Origin: Chlorobiota bacterium
GTDB taxonomy: Bacteria > Bacteroidota > Ignavibacteria > OLB7
DNA length: 64,000 bases
Direction of reading: 5' to 3'
Assembly (NCBI GenBank): GCA_016788565.1
Contig: JAEUSP010000115.1
Span: forward strand, 25,411 to 89,410
Below the pieces are notes generated by a model that was given only the letters and a program-made list of their open reading frames with translations, was not told the DNA's origin and ran no database searches. The position numbers were made by a program, and so were the translations under genes. Of this stretch, positions 1 through 9,358 are shown piece after piece; the first letter of the stretch is position 1; each line of letters begins with the position of its first letter.

Positions 1-3000
1 TATCGGCTCCTGCAACGCGTTCTGATGTTTGCCAAGCCCAATGCTGGTCAGCACGCAACGGCTCCCGATCTGGATCAGCGCTGAATCGGCACAGGCCGTT
101 GGAAGCAAAAAAGTGGCGTTGCTCACCGCCGAATCCAACTTCACCACTGCATCGCCATTGCCGCCGGTTAGTGCTAAAAATCGGAGGCGCGCAACCTGAG
201 TAGTGATTGAACTCACCCCTTGCAGCCGCAGCGTCAGGCGGCCATTTCCATCGGGGATCGCTTGCAGGGTTGCGGGTGAAATTTCCAGAAACTGAAGCAT
301 TGCCACGGGGTAGCGCACCTGCCACGCAAGGTCAGTCGGGAAAGGGAACTGCACGGCTTGCGTGGCCTGAACCACCACTTCGATAGTATCCCCCGCAATC
401 GCCCGCGTGCGGCCCGAAATGCAGAACTGCACCTCCTCCCCCGATTCCACCCCAACCCCGGCCAAGCCCACCGGAACGGAGTCGCGGCAGGGATTGCTGA
501 ACATTGCCAATGGAGTAATCTGGTAGCTTCCCGGCGCGGTGGGGGTAAACTCCAACTCAATCGCCACCGAATCCCCGGGCTGCAACAATCGCGGCAGCGA
601 CGGCTGGGACGAGATCACCCGAAACGCAGCTGGCAAATCCCCCAACGAATCAAGTTGCAGCGGAAGCTGAGTAGTGTTGGTAAGGGCCAGCGTGGCGCGC
701 CCGGTTGTGCGAACCGGAACCACGCCAAAATCCCCACCCGACGCAGCAAGCGTTGGCGCGACCACCCGCGCCGCCACATCCAGCAGAAGCGTGTCGTTGC
801 AGGGCTGCAGCACCACAGCAAATTGCGCGGCAGCATCGCCAACGGCGGTGGGGGTGAACCGAATCGGCAGCGTGATGGAGTCGCCGGAAGCAACCGTCGC
901 GCCGATGCTTGCCGGGTCCGCCGCAAACGCAGCATCGCCAGAAACCCGAACGATTGAAGCAACCCGTGCCGGCGTTGGGCTGTTGCCCCGGTTCCGCACG
1001 ATTGCGGGGAGCGTAAAGGTTCCGGGGATTGCGCAACGGAGCATCGGCGGAAGCGCGACACTGCTTTGCGCGAACGACAAAATGAACCCCGTTTTTACGC
1101 CGCGTACCTCCACCTCAATCGGCGTGCTGCATCCCTCCACAACGTAGCGGATGCTATCCACGTTCAGCCCAGCTTTCTGCGGCGTAAACCGGAGTGTGAT
1201 TTGCCGCGCTCCCCCCGCCGGAATATCGAACGGAAGCGCGGGACGAAGATGCGCCAGCCCCTGCGTTGCCGCCAGCGAATCCACCCGCACCACCCCGACG
1301 GAATTGTTGGCCAGAGTGATCGTGGTATCAATGAACGACGTGCATTGCAGCAGCGACCCCATATCCACGTGAGTTGGGGCTGCGGTCAGCTGCAGATCCA
1401 CACGCTGGGCAAGCACCACCAACCGAAGCGTATCGGTGCAGCCATCGGCATCGAACGGGATCGCAAGGCGCAGAGTATCCCCCCCGGAAGCCACCGAACG
1501 GTAGCGGATCAGCAACGGAAGATTCCCCCCCTGCGGAACCGGAACCGGGAAATTTGCCGGATCAACCAAGCTGAATTGCGGGTTGCTCAGCGCAGGATTT
1601 GCCGCAACTAACTCCCCCAACGCAAGGCTTTGCAGGATCAGCGTGGTGTCGCGCAGAACCGTGTCGCCGATGCAGGCAGCAAACGTTGGGATCCGAACGG
1701 TATCGGCCACGGGGCGCAACCCGCCACGCCCAAGCCGTTTGCCCCGAAGCTCGGTCGTTGCCGAAACGCTGCAAGGGCCGCCAATCAGTTGCAGTATCTC
1801 CGTTGCGTCGTTGGTTTCCGGGCGCGGGCGGAAGCGGATGCGAAGGGTGAAACTTCCCCCCGGAGCAATCACAAACGGCGGCGGGTTCAATATCTGGAAC
1901 TGGGCCAGCACCGATGCCGAAGTAATGGTAATCGGCGCGGTTCCATCGTTGAACAGCGTGATGGTAGTATCGGACTGGCTTCCGCAAAAACTGATCGTTG
2001 GGAAGGGAAGCACCGCCGGAAGCGGGCGCAACTGGACAGTATCGGCAACCCCCTCAATCGGAATCCGCAGCGCGTCGCCACACTCGGCCAGCCGGATCAC
2101 CACCGTGTCGCGGAACAGCCCGGTGGCGGTGGGATTGAACCGAACCCGCAAGACCGGAAGCAACTGCTCCAGCTCCTTCAATGGCTTCGGGAACGTTGGT
2201 TTGTTCAGCAGTGTGAAATGGGTTCCGGCAACAAGGTCAATCGCGGTGATTCGCACGCCGCCGCTGCCGCTGTTGGCAATGGTGAGCGCAGTATCAATCC
2301 CGCCAGCACGGCAGGGGAGGACCGTGCGGAACGAAATCGCCGCCGGAAGTGCGGTTGCCCCCGGTGCCGAGCGAACAGCGGTGAACGGAATCCGCAGCGG
2401 ATTCCCCTGCACCGAGTCGTTGGTGAACACCAGCAAGGTGTCGTTAAACGTGTTCTTCTGCGAGGCCGATTGAAACTGCACGATATACCGAAGTGAGTCC
2501 TTCGGCCTGATGGTATCCGGCGGGTTGCGCACCACCCCCGAGGGCGGGAAATTTCCGATCCGCACCACCGAGAATGTTGGATTCGGCTCGCTGCTGATTT
2601 TGAAAATGTTCCGGTCAATCACCAAGTCAGATTCCCCGGTGTTGAAGATGTGGAACGTATCCAGCCGAACCGTTTCGCAGCGGAGCGTATCCAGCAAGCG
2701 GGGAAACGGCGCAATGGCTTGCGGGCGGCGCTGGAACCCGTAGCGAAGCAGGAACGCATCGGTTGCCGGGCTTGTGCCATCGTTCAGCGTCTGGTCCAAC
2801 GCAAAGCGGGTGACGGGGAAGTTTGCCGATTGCGTGGTTCCGCAAATCAGCAAATCGCCGTAGCGGTTCAGGTGGCTAACGTGCGCCGGGGAATCATCCC
2901 CCGATCCGCCGGCCACAACAGCGTGGCGGATGGTGCTTCCGTCGGGACTCAGCTGGATCATGGCAAGCTCCATCCCCCCACGCGACCGCTGCGTTGGCGC

Positions 3001-4830
3001 GTCAGCCGAAACAGGGAAAGGGTTTGCCGGAAGGTTATCGGTGGTTCCGGCAAGGAAGACATTCCGCCCGGCGTCCACCTGGATTGTTGCCGGAACGCCC
3101 CGGTCGTTGGGGCCGATGTAGCGGCCCCAAGCAATCTGTCCGTTCAGCGTATCCAGCCGCGCCGCGAACCACGCGCCGGAAGGGGTTGAAATTGTTGTTG
3201 GGAAATCGCCGGAAACCGTCACCCCGGCGATGTAGGGGGTGAGTAAGCTGTCAAGGGCAATCGCCGTTGCGTGGTCTTGCGCGCTTCCGCCAATAAAGGT
3301 CCCGTACAGCAGTTTGGTTCCGGTGAAATCAATCCGTACCAGGAACGCATCATGCCCCCCGGCCAACGTCTGCGCAACGGCGTTCGGCGACGTTGGGAAA
3401 TCGCCCGATGAGGTCCAGCCCGTCACCCACGCGGCTCCGCCAGGCTCGGCCACAATTCCGGCGGCGCGCTCGTTTCCGCTTCCCCCCACGTAACTGCTGT
3501 ACATCAGCGATGAACCGTTCGCGTTCATCTTCCCCACAACCACATCTTCCCCCCCCTGCTGGGTGGTGGCAAGGCTGCCAAACGTCACGGGGAAATCGTT
3601 GGAAGAAGTCCAGCCAGCAAAATGGATATTGCCAGCCGCATCCAGCCGGATATCCTCGATTCGCTCCTGCTGCTTCCCCCCAATGTAGGTGGCAAAATTG
3701 AGTACGTTGCCGCGCGGGGAAAGGGAGAGGATGAAGCCATCGGAGCCGCCGCCGCGCACGGTTTGCAGCGCGCCTGGGGTGGCGAAATTATCCGAGGTGG
3801 TAACGCCCGCCACCACAGCATCGCCGCGGCGTGTTAGCCGAATGGTGGTTGGCTCGTCGTCGCCCCGGCCACCGATGTAGGTTCCGTAGATCAGCGTGCT
3901 TCCGGTGGGGTCCAACTTTGCAAGAAAAATGTCCTGGGCCAGCGTCACCGGGTCGCTGATTGTTCGGCGGATTGCCCCGGCAGTGGTGGGGAAATCTTGC
4001 GACCGCGTGACCCCGGCCACCACGATATTCCCGAACGTATCCACGGCAACGCCCCGCCCTTGCTCGGCCCCCGCGCCCCCAATGTAGCTGCTGAATTTCA
4101 CCGAGGGATCAATGACAAGCTCCAGCCTGCGATCATACTCACCAAACTGAAACCCAATCATCCCCTTTTCCAGAATGAACCGTGCGGGGACGTAGCGGCG
4201 CGCACCGCTGGGAAGCAGCTGCCAGCAGATGGGCGGGGCTTCGCGCAGTTGGCCAACGGAGGTTTCCACCACCAGCGCGCCATCGTTGGCAATGCGGAGC
4301 GATTCGGCACCTTCGTACTGGTAGCGGAGTTTGTCTGGCCGCGCTCCGGGGGCGGCAATCAGGTCATATTTCAGTTCACCTTCTTGGGCCTGGTAGAACC
4401 GCCCGGTGATTCCAGGAGCAATGGCGGAGTAGTGAATTTCGGCGAAGGCGGGAATGGCGGTGAGTGGCGTTGTTTCGGTGAAAAAATTCCAGCTGCCGGG
4501 GAGTTTCTTTTTGCCGGAAGCAACGCTGGCCCCGCCCAGAAATCGCTGGCGAAGGATGTGGCGGTCGCCCCGCTGGTTCGCCAAATCATACACCACTTCG
4601 CGGTCGGCAAACCAGACCCGTTGCCCCGGGCGATCCAGCAAAAACCGCACGGCATGATCCCACTGCCCACGGTTGGAAATGAACGGCATGGAAATCGCAT
4701 TTCCCGTTTGGACGATGCGCACTTCATCACCCCCTGCTGGCACTTCTTGGGCCGGGGAACCATACGCCAGCACGCACAGAAGCAGCAGCCTCCAGGCAAG
4801 GAAAGAGCGAAGATGGTTCGGAAGGGTCAT
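1..4830 (-). CDS. SBBP-repeat / choice-of-anchor D (ASH) giant surface protein, 3' end outside window
   Basis: The minus-strand frame from an ATG at 4830 stays open to base 1 (1610 codons), so the C-terminus is missing. It opens with a signal peptide (about residues 1-28, hydrophobic LLLLCVLAYG). A DUF7948-type segment follows (FISNRGQWD and VWFADREVVYDL, residues ~48-85). Residues ~243-690 hold about seven beta-propeller SBBP repeats, each of the form Y-[IV]-G-G...G-N-I-x-x-A-G-x-T-x-S-x-D-F-P. From ~700 to the window edge there is an array of Ig-like choice-of-anchor D/ASH domains with recurring cysteines. These families are extracellular. A T9SS sorting domain is likely in the missing end, but I cannot see it. 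The start codon overlaps the stop of the upstream OmpA gene as ATGA, so the two are probably co-translated. Domain calls are firm; ligand and role are unknown. Confidence 0.85.
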   Translation of the reverse strand, partial: MTLPNHLRSFLAWRLLLLCVLAYGSPAQEVPAGGDEVRIVQTGNAISMPFISNRGQWDHAVRFLLDRPGQRVWFADREVVYDLANQRGDRHILRQRFLGGASVASGKKKLPGSWNFFTETTPLTAIPAFAEIHYSAIAPGITGRFYQAQEGELKYDLIAAPGARPDKLRYQYEGAESLRIANDGALVVETSVGQLREAPPICWQLLPSGARRYVPARFILEKGMIGFQFGEYDRRLELVIDPSVKFSSYIGGAGAEQGRGVAVDTFGNIVVAGVTRSQDFPTTAGAIRRTISDPVTLAQDIFLAKLDPTGSTLIYGTYIGGRGDDEPTTIRLTRRGDAVVAGVTTSDNFATPGALQTVRGGGSDGFILSLSPRGNVLNFATYIGGKQQERIEDIRLDAAGNIHFAGWTSSNDFPVTFGSLATTQQGGEDVVVGKMNANGSSLMYSSYVGGSGNERAAGIVAEPGGAAWVTGWTSSGDFPTSPNAVAQTLAGGHDAFLVRIDFTGTKLLYGTFIGGSAQDHATAIALDSLLTPYIAGVTVSGDFPTTISTPSGAWFAARLDTLNGQIAWGRYIGPNDRGVPATIQVDAGRNVFLAGTTDNLPANPFPVSADAPTQRSRGGMELAMIQLSPDGSTIRHAVVAGGSGDDSPAHVSHLNRYGDLLICGTTQSANFPVTRFALDQTLNDGTSPATDAFLLRYGFQRRPQAIAPFPRLLDTLRCETVRLDTFHIFNTGESDLVIDRNIFKISSEPNPTFSVVRIGNFPPSGVVRNPPDTIRPKDSLRYIVQFQSASQKNTFNDTLLVFTNDSVQGNPLRIPFTAVRSAPGATALPAAISFRTVLPCRAGGIDTALTIANSGSGGVRITAIDLVAGTHFTLLNKPTFPKPLKELEQLLPVLRVRFNPTATGLFRDTVVIRLAECGDALRIPIEGVADTVQLRPLPAVLPFPTISFCGSQSDTTITLFNDGTAPITITSASVLAQFQILNPPPFVIAPGGSFTLRIRFRPRPETNDATEILQLIGGPCSVSATTELRGKRLGRGGLRPVADTVRIPTFAACIGDTVLRDTTLILQSLALGELVAANPALSNPQFSLVDPANFPVPVPQGGNLPLLIRYRSVASGGDTLRLAIPFDADGCTDTLRLVVLAQRVDLQLTAAPTHVDMGSLLQCTSFIDTTITLANNSVGVVRVDSLAATQGLAHLRPALPFDIPAGGARQITLRFTPQKAGLNVDSIRYVVEGCSTPIEVEVRGVKTGFILSFAQSSVALPPMLRCAIPGTFTLPAIVRNRGNSPTPARVASIVRVSGDAAFAADPASIGATVASGDSITLPIRFTPTAVGDAAAQFAVVLQPCNDTLLLDVAARVVAPTLAASGGDFGVVPVRTTGRATLALTNTTQLPLQLDSLGDLPAAFRVISSQPSLPRLLQPGDSVAIELEFTPTAPGSYQITPLAMFSNPCRDSVPVGLAGVGVESGEEVQFCISGRTRAIAGDTIEVVVQATQAVQFPFPTDLAWQVRYPVAMLQFLEISPATLQAIPDGNGRLTLRLQGVSSITTQVARLRFLALTGGNGDAVVKLDSAVSNATFLLPTACADSALIQIGSRCVLTSIGLGKHQNALQEPI

Positions 4831-6854
4831 GAGTCGCTTTTGCTGGTTGGGGTTCGGATTTCAATCATCACGGTGCGGCAGTGGGAGCGGCCTTCGGGGG
4901 TGTTGTAGGGGAATCGTTCCCGCTCGCCACAGGCCGATTCATCCACCACCACACTCACCGTTTTTGGGGCAAGCGAGCGAAAAATTTTGGCGACCTCGTT
5001 GGCCCGCTGGATTGCAAGCTGGCGGTTGTGATTGTCGTCGCCAAGCGAGTCGGTGTAGCCAACCAACCGGACGATTGCCCCGGATTGTGTTTGGGCGATA
5101 ATCGCCTTCAGCAAGGCCATGTCGCTTCGGCTGATGGTTGGGCTGTCGAAGTTGAACAGAAGGAGTGAGTAGTTTTCAATGGCCGTGTCGTTCTGCGGCG
5201 TGTCACGCAGGGGGGTGTAGGCCACATCAATCTGGCGCAACGGGGTTGCGGCGTTGGCTCCGGTGCTGTCGGTAACACGAAGCGCGTACTGAAGTTGCAT
5301 CGGCAACGAGGGGAGTTCGCCACGGTCGTTGCGCCATTCCCAAACGATAGAGTCGGGCAGTTGCTGTTGGCCGCCAGCAAAGGATTTCCAGCGGCTTGAT
5401 TGCTCCAGCACGTCAAGGCTCCACTGGGCCAATCCCCCTTCGGCCACCACGCTTGGGTAGAAGGTGATGGAGGGCGGCGTAGCAATCCGCTGGATATGCC
5501 GGCGGATTACCGGGCCGATGATATTCAGGTCGCTGCTGGTGATCTCCACACGGGCGTTTTCTTCGGCCCCTTCCGGCATTGCTTCGCTTGCGGGGCTGGC
5601 CGGCATTCCCCCGCCAACAACCCGAATCCGCCGCGATGGAACCCGCCAGACTTCCACCAGATATTGCTTCACACTTTCGGCACGTTGCCGGGCAAGCCGT
5701 GGCTCGGTTTCCCCGCCGTTGCGGTGGCCGGTGATTGTTAGGATTGCATCGGGGGTGCGGCGCATCCTCATGCCGATGATGTTCAGCAGATGGTAGTACA
5801 CATCCAGCGCCGAACCGATCAACTGCGCGTTCCCAAAACCTTCCACCGCCTGCGGCTCCAACTGGCGGTAGCGTTCGGGAATCAGGTTGCTCCCTTCCGC
5901 AAAAAAAATCTGGTTCAGCAGCGGCAATGTTTCGATGGAGTCTTGCTCCTCGATGCTGACCCGAACAGTATCTGGGTTGGTCCGGATTGCTGCGGCCAAG
6001 GCTGGCAGCGGCGGCGGTGGAGGTGGCGGCGGCGGAACCCGAAGTGTGTCCGGTGGCGGCGGCGGTGGCAATTCGGCAGGGAACCCAAAACGGAGCGCGC
6101 CCCCCGCAACCAGTTGAAGGCTGCGCCAATCGTTGCCCCCCACCAGTGAGGTGAGTGAGTAGCTGACGGAGAGCTCCGGCTCCAGCCATGAACGCTCACC
6201 AATCGGAAACCCGTATCCAACCCCACCCGACAATCGTGCGGTGAACGCCGATGCCGCAAATATCCCCCCCTGCTGAATTTGCTGCTGGCGACGCCCGGCA
6301 AGCAGCAAGTTTGACGGGGAAACGGCGCGCTGGCTGTAGCGGTATTCTTGGTTGATTGCGGTTTGCAATCCCAGCCCGGCGCGGCCACGCAAGCGGCCAG
6401 CAATGGGGGCAACAACGGAAAGGTCCATCACTCCATCCAGGCGGGTGGCATCCAGGATATTATCAATGATTGCGCGGGTCAGTTGGCCATCGGCAGCGCG
6501 GATGGGGCCGGCATCGAAGGTGTGGGTGAAGGTCCCGGAAAATGGGGCAACCCCGATCCGCAACTGAAGCAGTGGCGACCAGACCGCAGGCTGGAACTCT
6601 ATCAATCCGCCGCCAGCAATCGCCGCGCCGCTTCCGCTGCTGAACCGGGCGCAGTCGGCGTAATCGGGAATCGCCAGCTGACCGCTGTGCCATGCTGACC
6701 CAATAGCACCAAACAGCCCGAACGACTGAAAGAATCTATCGGAAAGATTTGGCATTGCTTGCGGCACGCCCCCCCCTTGCGCCACTGCCTGCGATTGCAG
6801 CGTGGCAAGCAGCGCGGCAACGGCAAACAAGCGGTATCGGAGGCAAGGCTTCAC
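4827..6854 (-). CDS. OmpA-family outer-membrane/peptidoglycan-linking protein with proline-rich linker
   Basis: 675 aa. The start is a GTG; no in-frame ATG lies close upstream, and the GTG start gives a clean signal peptide (residues 1-25, ending AVAQ). The N-terminal ~240 residues look like an outer-membrane beta-barrel. A linker of runs of proline (residues ~262-285) follows, then a central OmpA-like segment (FFAEGSNLIPERY...TITGHRNGGE...RLARQRAESV...VPSRRI) and a second C-terminal OmpA domain (FNFDS...VGYTDSLGD..NRQLAIQRANEVAKIF). OmpA C-terminal domains bind peptidoglycan. Two such domains in one chain are unusual; the first may be degenerate. It is coupled by ATGA overlap to the SBBP giant downstream, suggesting that this protein anchors or accompanies that surface protein (inference). 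Confidence 0.85.
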   Translation of the reverse strand: MKPCLRYRLFAVAALLATLQSQAVAQGGGVPQAMPNLSDRFFQSFGLFGAIGSAWHSGQLAIPDYADCARFSSGSGAAIAGGGLIEFQPAVWSPLLQLRIGVAPFSGTFTHTFDAGPIRAADGQLTRAIIDNILDATRLDGVMDLSVVAPIAGRLRGRAGLGLQTAINQEYRYSQRAVSPSNLLLAGRRQQQIQQGGIFAASAFTARLSGGVGYGFPIGERSWLEPELSVSYSLTSLVGGNDWRSLQLVAGGALRFGFPAELPPPPPPDTLRVPPPPPPPPPLPALAAAIRTNPDTVRVSIEEQDSIETLPLLNQIFFAEGSNLIPERYRQLEPQAVEGFGNAQLIGSALDVYYHLLNIIGMRMRRTPDAILTITGHRNGGETEPRLARQRAESVKQYLVEVWRVPSRRIRVVGGGMPASPASEAMPEGAEENARVEITSSDLNIIGPVIRRHIQRIATPPSITFYPSVVAEGGLAQWSLDVLEQSSRWKSFAGGQQQLPDSIVWEWRNDRGELPSLPMQLQYALRVTDSTGANAATPLRQIDVAYTPLRDTPQNDTAIENYSLLLFNFDSPTISRSDMALLKAIIAQTQSGAIVRLVGYTDSLGDDNHNRQLAIQRANEVAKIFRSLAPKTVSVVVDESACGERERFPYNTPEGRSHCRTVMIEIRTPTSKSDS

Positions 6855-7046
6855 TGGATGAAGTTGTTTTTTTTGAGTGTGTTGTTGATTCAGTTTGCTC
6901 TGCTGCCAGCCCCTTATCCCCCACCCTCTCCCATGCTGATCTCACTGCTGGTTCCGCTCCATCCGTCGGCTGGATAAGGGGGCCGAAGCCGGGGAAGGCA
7001 ATAGGATCACCGATTCCCGACCACCGAATTCACCCTCCCCCTTTCT

Positions 7047-7096
7047 TCCCTTTCCCCCAGAATTGGGGGGACGCGAAGCTCGCCAGAGCGGAGCAG
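7047..7096 (-). repeat. REP family B copy (CCCCCCAATTCTGGGGGG type)
   Basis: The self-complementary core CCCCAGAATTGGGG is followed by ACGCGAAGCTCGCCAGAGCG. The same unit in reverse complement is at 62222-62270, with a shorter copy at 62301-62330. All copies are intergenic. The core can fold into a hairpin, as in REP elements. Confidence 0.7.
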
Positions 7097-7147
7097 GTGG
7101 GCGCGAGCAGAGGGGGAATCCAAAGGCAGATGCAGCACACATCAGCA

Positions 7148-7180
7148 GTATGGATACCCGCTTTCGCGGGTATGACAGTG
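7148..7180 (+). repeat. Degenerate fragment of the 118-bp inverted-end repeat
   Basis: It contains ATACCCGCTTTCGCGGGTAT followed by GACAGTGATTGA. The full copies have ATTCCC/GGGAAT at this place. Here both arms have changed (ATACCC/GGGTAT), so the hairpin is kept by compensating substitutions. The outer inverted ends are missing. Confidence 0.7.
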
Positions 7181-7259
7181 ATTGATTTTTTTCACAATCT
7201 CCCTCCTCTCTTCCCCACCCCCTTCCTCCAACCAAAGCGCGAAACCCGCCAAAGCTGAT

Positions 7260-9188
7260 TCATTTCCCCACCGGCATTGGGGTGAGTTGAATGGGGGCGG
7301 AAATTCCGCTTCCGGCCTCACCTCTTCCGGCCCCACCTCCATTTTTTACGGAAGCAACCCACTGCTGCATTCGGGTTTCCAGAATATCCAGCGGAAGCGC
7401 GCCGGCCCCCAGCAGGTAATCGTGAAAAGCGCGGATGTCGAACTGCGGGCCAAGCTGGCGCTGGGCGTTTGCGCGTAGCTCGGCAATTTTCAACTGGCCA
7501 ACTTTGTAGGCCAACGCCTGCCCCGGCCAGACGATGTAGCGATCCACCTCGACGGTGATGTCATGCTCGGATTTCCCGCTGTTTTCCATAAAATAGGCGA
7601 TTGCTTGATCGCGGCTCCAGTCCATCGAATGGATGCCGGTATCCACCACTAACCGGATTGCCCGCCACATCTCGTACATCAACTGCCCAAACCGTGAGTA
7701 GGGGTCCTGGTAGAAACCCATTTCGTAGCCCAGGCTTTCGGCGTACAGGCCCCACCCTTCCACGTAGGCGGTGTACATCCCTTCGCGGCGGAACTCCGGC
7801 AAGCCCTCCAATTCCTGGGCAATCGCAATCTGCAAGTGGTGGCCGGGGACAGCTTCGTGCAGCGTCAGTGCCTCCATTTCCCACTTGGGCCGGGCCGCAA
7901 GGTTGTAGGTGTTGGCGTAGAAATAGCCGGGGCGTGCGGCCTTCAACGAGCCGGGATAGTAGTAGGCTGTGGTCTGCGATTTTGCGGCGTAGGACGGAAC
8001 AGCAATCACCCCATACGGCAACCGAGGAAGCCGCCCGAACATGCGGATCAACTCAGGATCGGCACGCTTGGCAATGTTGCGGTAGCCTTGCAGCAGGGCA
8101 ACGGAATCGGCGAAAAAAAATCGTGGGTCGCTTCGCAAAAAGCGCACAAATTCTTGGAACCCACCGGTGAACTTCACCTCCCGTATCAGCGCCTCCATCT
8201 CCCCACGGATTCGCTTCACCTCACTCAATCCAAGCTCGTGAATTTGCTGCGGGGTCATGGTGGTGGTGGTTTCCTGGCGCACACGATCGGTGTACCACGC
8301 AGCCCCGTTCGGCAGGCTGCTTGCGCCGATTTTGATTCGGGCATTGGGGATATACTTGTCCACTAAAAAGTCGTGCAGCCTGCGGAATGCTGGGACTACA
8401 TCATCTTCGTAGATCGTTGCCGCACGCTTCCGGAAGGTTGCTGCTTGGTCGGCGGGGATAGTTGGGGGCAGCGTTGCAAAGGCTTCCAGCAACGGGCTTT
8501 GCCAGGGGTTGTCGGGGATCACATTGCTGACCTGTTCGGGGATGTCGCGCAGGGTGATTTTTGGTGGAGTGATCCCTTTGTCCAGCCCTTTTTTCATCAA
8601 CTCCATCGCTTGGTCAATCGCTACCGGAAGAGCTTTCAGTCGGGCAAGGATCGCTTCCACTTGGTACGGCTGGCCGGTGGGCATATCGGATAGCATCTGC
8701 GGTGCTTCCTGGTGGATACCGCTCAGCTGGGTGATCGGCATCAGTTCGCCGGGGAAAGCATTCCCCTGCTGCTCGCTCAGCAAATTGAAGCGGAAGAGGT
8801 CGTAGCTGAGTTGATCTTGCGGGTTCAGGGCGTTGCGGTTGATTGCTTCCAACGCCCGCAACGGAAGCTCGACTTCCCGTTTTCGCTGCTCGATTGCGCC
8901 GATGGAGTTATCGGTCCAGCGGTCATCCATTCCCGGGAAGCCGACATCAGTTGCCCATTCTGGGAAGTTGAACATCATCCGGGTCCAGTCGGTTTCGAAC
9001 AAGCGGTGCAGCCGCGCCGAATCGCTTCCGCCAGCGCGGTTGACATCGGTGTACAGGTCATCGAACTGCTTCCGTTCGGTGCGTGGTTGCCCCAACACCG
9101 GTAGCCAAACCGCCAACGCCAGAACAGCAACTGGCAAGGCGATCCGGCAAGCAGAAGCGACAACATGATAGGCAGCAAAAGAGTTCAT
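7260..9188 (-). CDS. DUF885-family secreted metallopeptidase-like protein
   Basis: 642 aa from the ATG at 9188. In-frame codons further upstream run into a heptamer repeat and are not coding. A signal peptide is visible (residues ~15-33, ALPVAVLALAVWLPVLG). The DUF885 hallmark HEAVPGHH lies near residue 444, with the typical EGMYTAYVEGWGLYAESLG and WRAIRLVVDTGIH segments after it, the latter probably supplying further metal or substrate ligands. Family members are predicted zinc-dependent peptidases or dipeptidases acting in the periplasm or extracellularly. Length fits the family (~550-650 aa). It stands alone: the next gene upstream (TsaC) is separated by repeat arrays. An alternative ATG at 9212 would add eight residues. 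The substrate cannot be told from sequence. Confidence 0.88.
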   Translation of the reverse strand: MNSFAAYHVVASACRIALPVAVLALAVWLPVLGQPRTERKQFDDLYTDVNRAGGSDSARLHRLFETDWTRMMFNFPEWATDVGFPGMDDRWTDNSIGAIEQRKREVELPLRALEAINRNALNPQDQLSYDLFRFNLLSEQQGNAFPGELMPITQLSGIHQEAPQMLSDMPTGQPYQVEAILARLKALPVAIDQAMELMKKGLDKGITPPKITLRDIPEQVSNVIPDNPWQSPLLEAFATLPPTIPADQAATFRKRAATIYEDDVVPAFRRLHDFLVDKYIPNARIKIGASSLPNGAAWYTDRVRQETTTTMTPQQIHELGLSEVKRIRGEMEALIREVKFTGGFQEFVRFLRSDPRFFFADSVALLQGYRNIAKRADPELIRMFGRLPRLPYGVIAVPSYAAKSQTTAYYYPGSLKAARPGYFYANTYNLAARPKWEMEALTLHEAVPGHHLQIAIAQELEGLPEFRREGMYTAYVEGWGLYAESLGYEMGFYQDPYSRFGQLMYEMWRAIRLVVDTGIHSMDWSRDQAIAYFMENSGKSEHDITVEVDRYIVWPGQALAYKVGQLKIAELRANAQRQLGPQFDIRAFHDYLLGAGALPLDILETRMQQWVASVKNGGGAGRGEAGSGISAPIQLTPMPVGK

Positions 9189-9238
9189 GGCGTTGTTGTT
9201 AAGAGAGAACATGAAGGGTGGCAAAGATACAACCGTTG

Positions 9239-9358
9239 GAATGCCGAATGCCGAATGCCGAATGTCGAATGCCGAATGAAGAATGAAGAATGCCAAATGA
9301 AGAATCCCAACGTGGCTCTTGCAACTGACTACTGACTACTGACCACTGACGACTGCCA
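9239..9358 (-). repeat. Composite heptamer array: (GTCAGTR)n + (GGCATTC)n
   Basis: Read on the minus strand, 9358-9321 is a run of GTCAGTG/GTCAGTA heptamers ending in GTCAGTTGCAAGA, followed after ~15 bases by (GGCATTC)n variants (9305-9239). The same order, with the same GTTGCAAG joint, recurs at 17641-17717 and 59034-59128. The array supplies the last codons and TAG stop of the TsaC gene. Confidence 0.85.

Larger units (their letters stand above)
6855..7259. other. Intergenic region (405 bp) with REP-type repeats
   Basis: No gene is visible. The stretch holds an inverted pair CCCCTTATCC (about 6911) and GGATAAGGGG (about 6973) roughly 50 bases apart, a copy of the GAATTGGGGG REP family (7047-7096), and a degenerate, hairpin-only fragment of the 118-bp repeat (7148-7180). 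The promoter of the OmpA/SBBP operon must lie in its left part, but I cannot point to convincing -35/-10 boxes. Confidence 0.6.
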
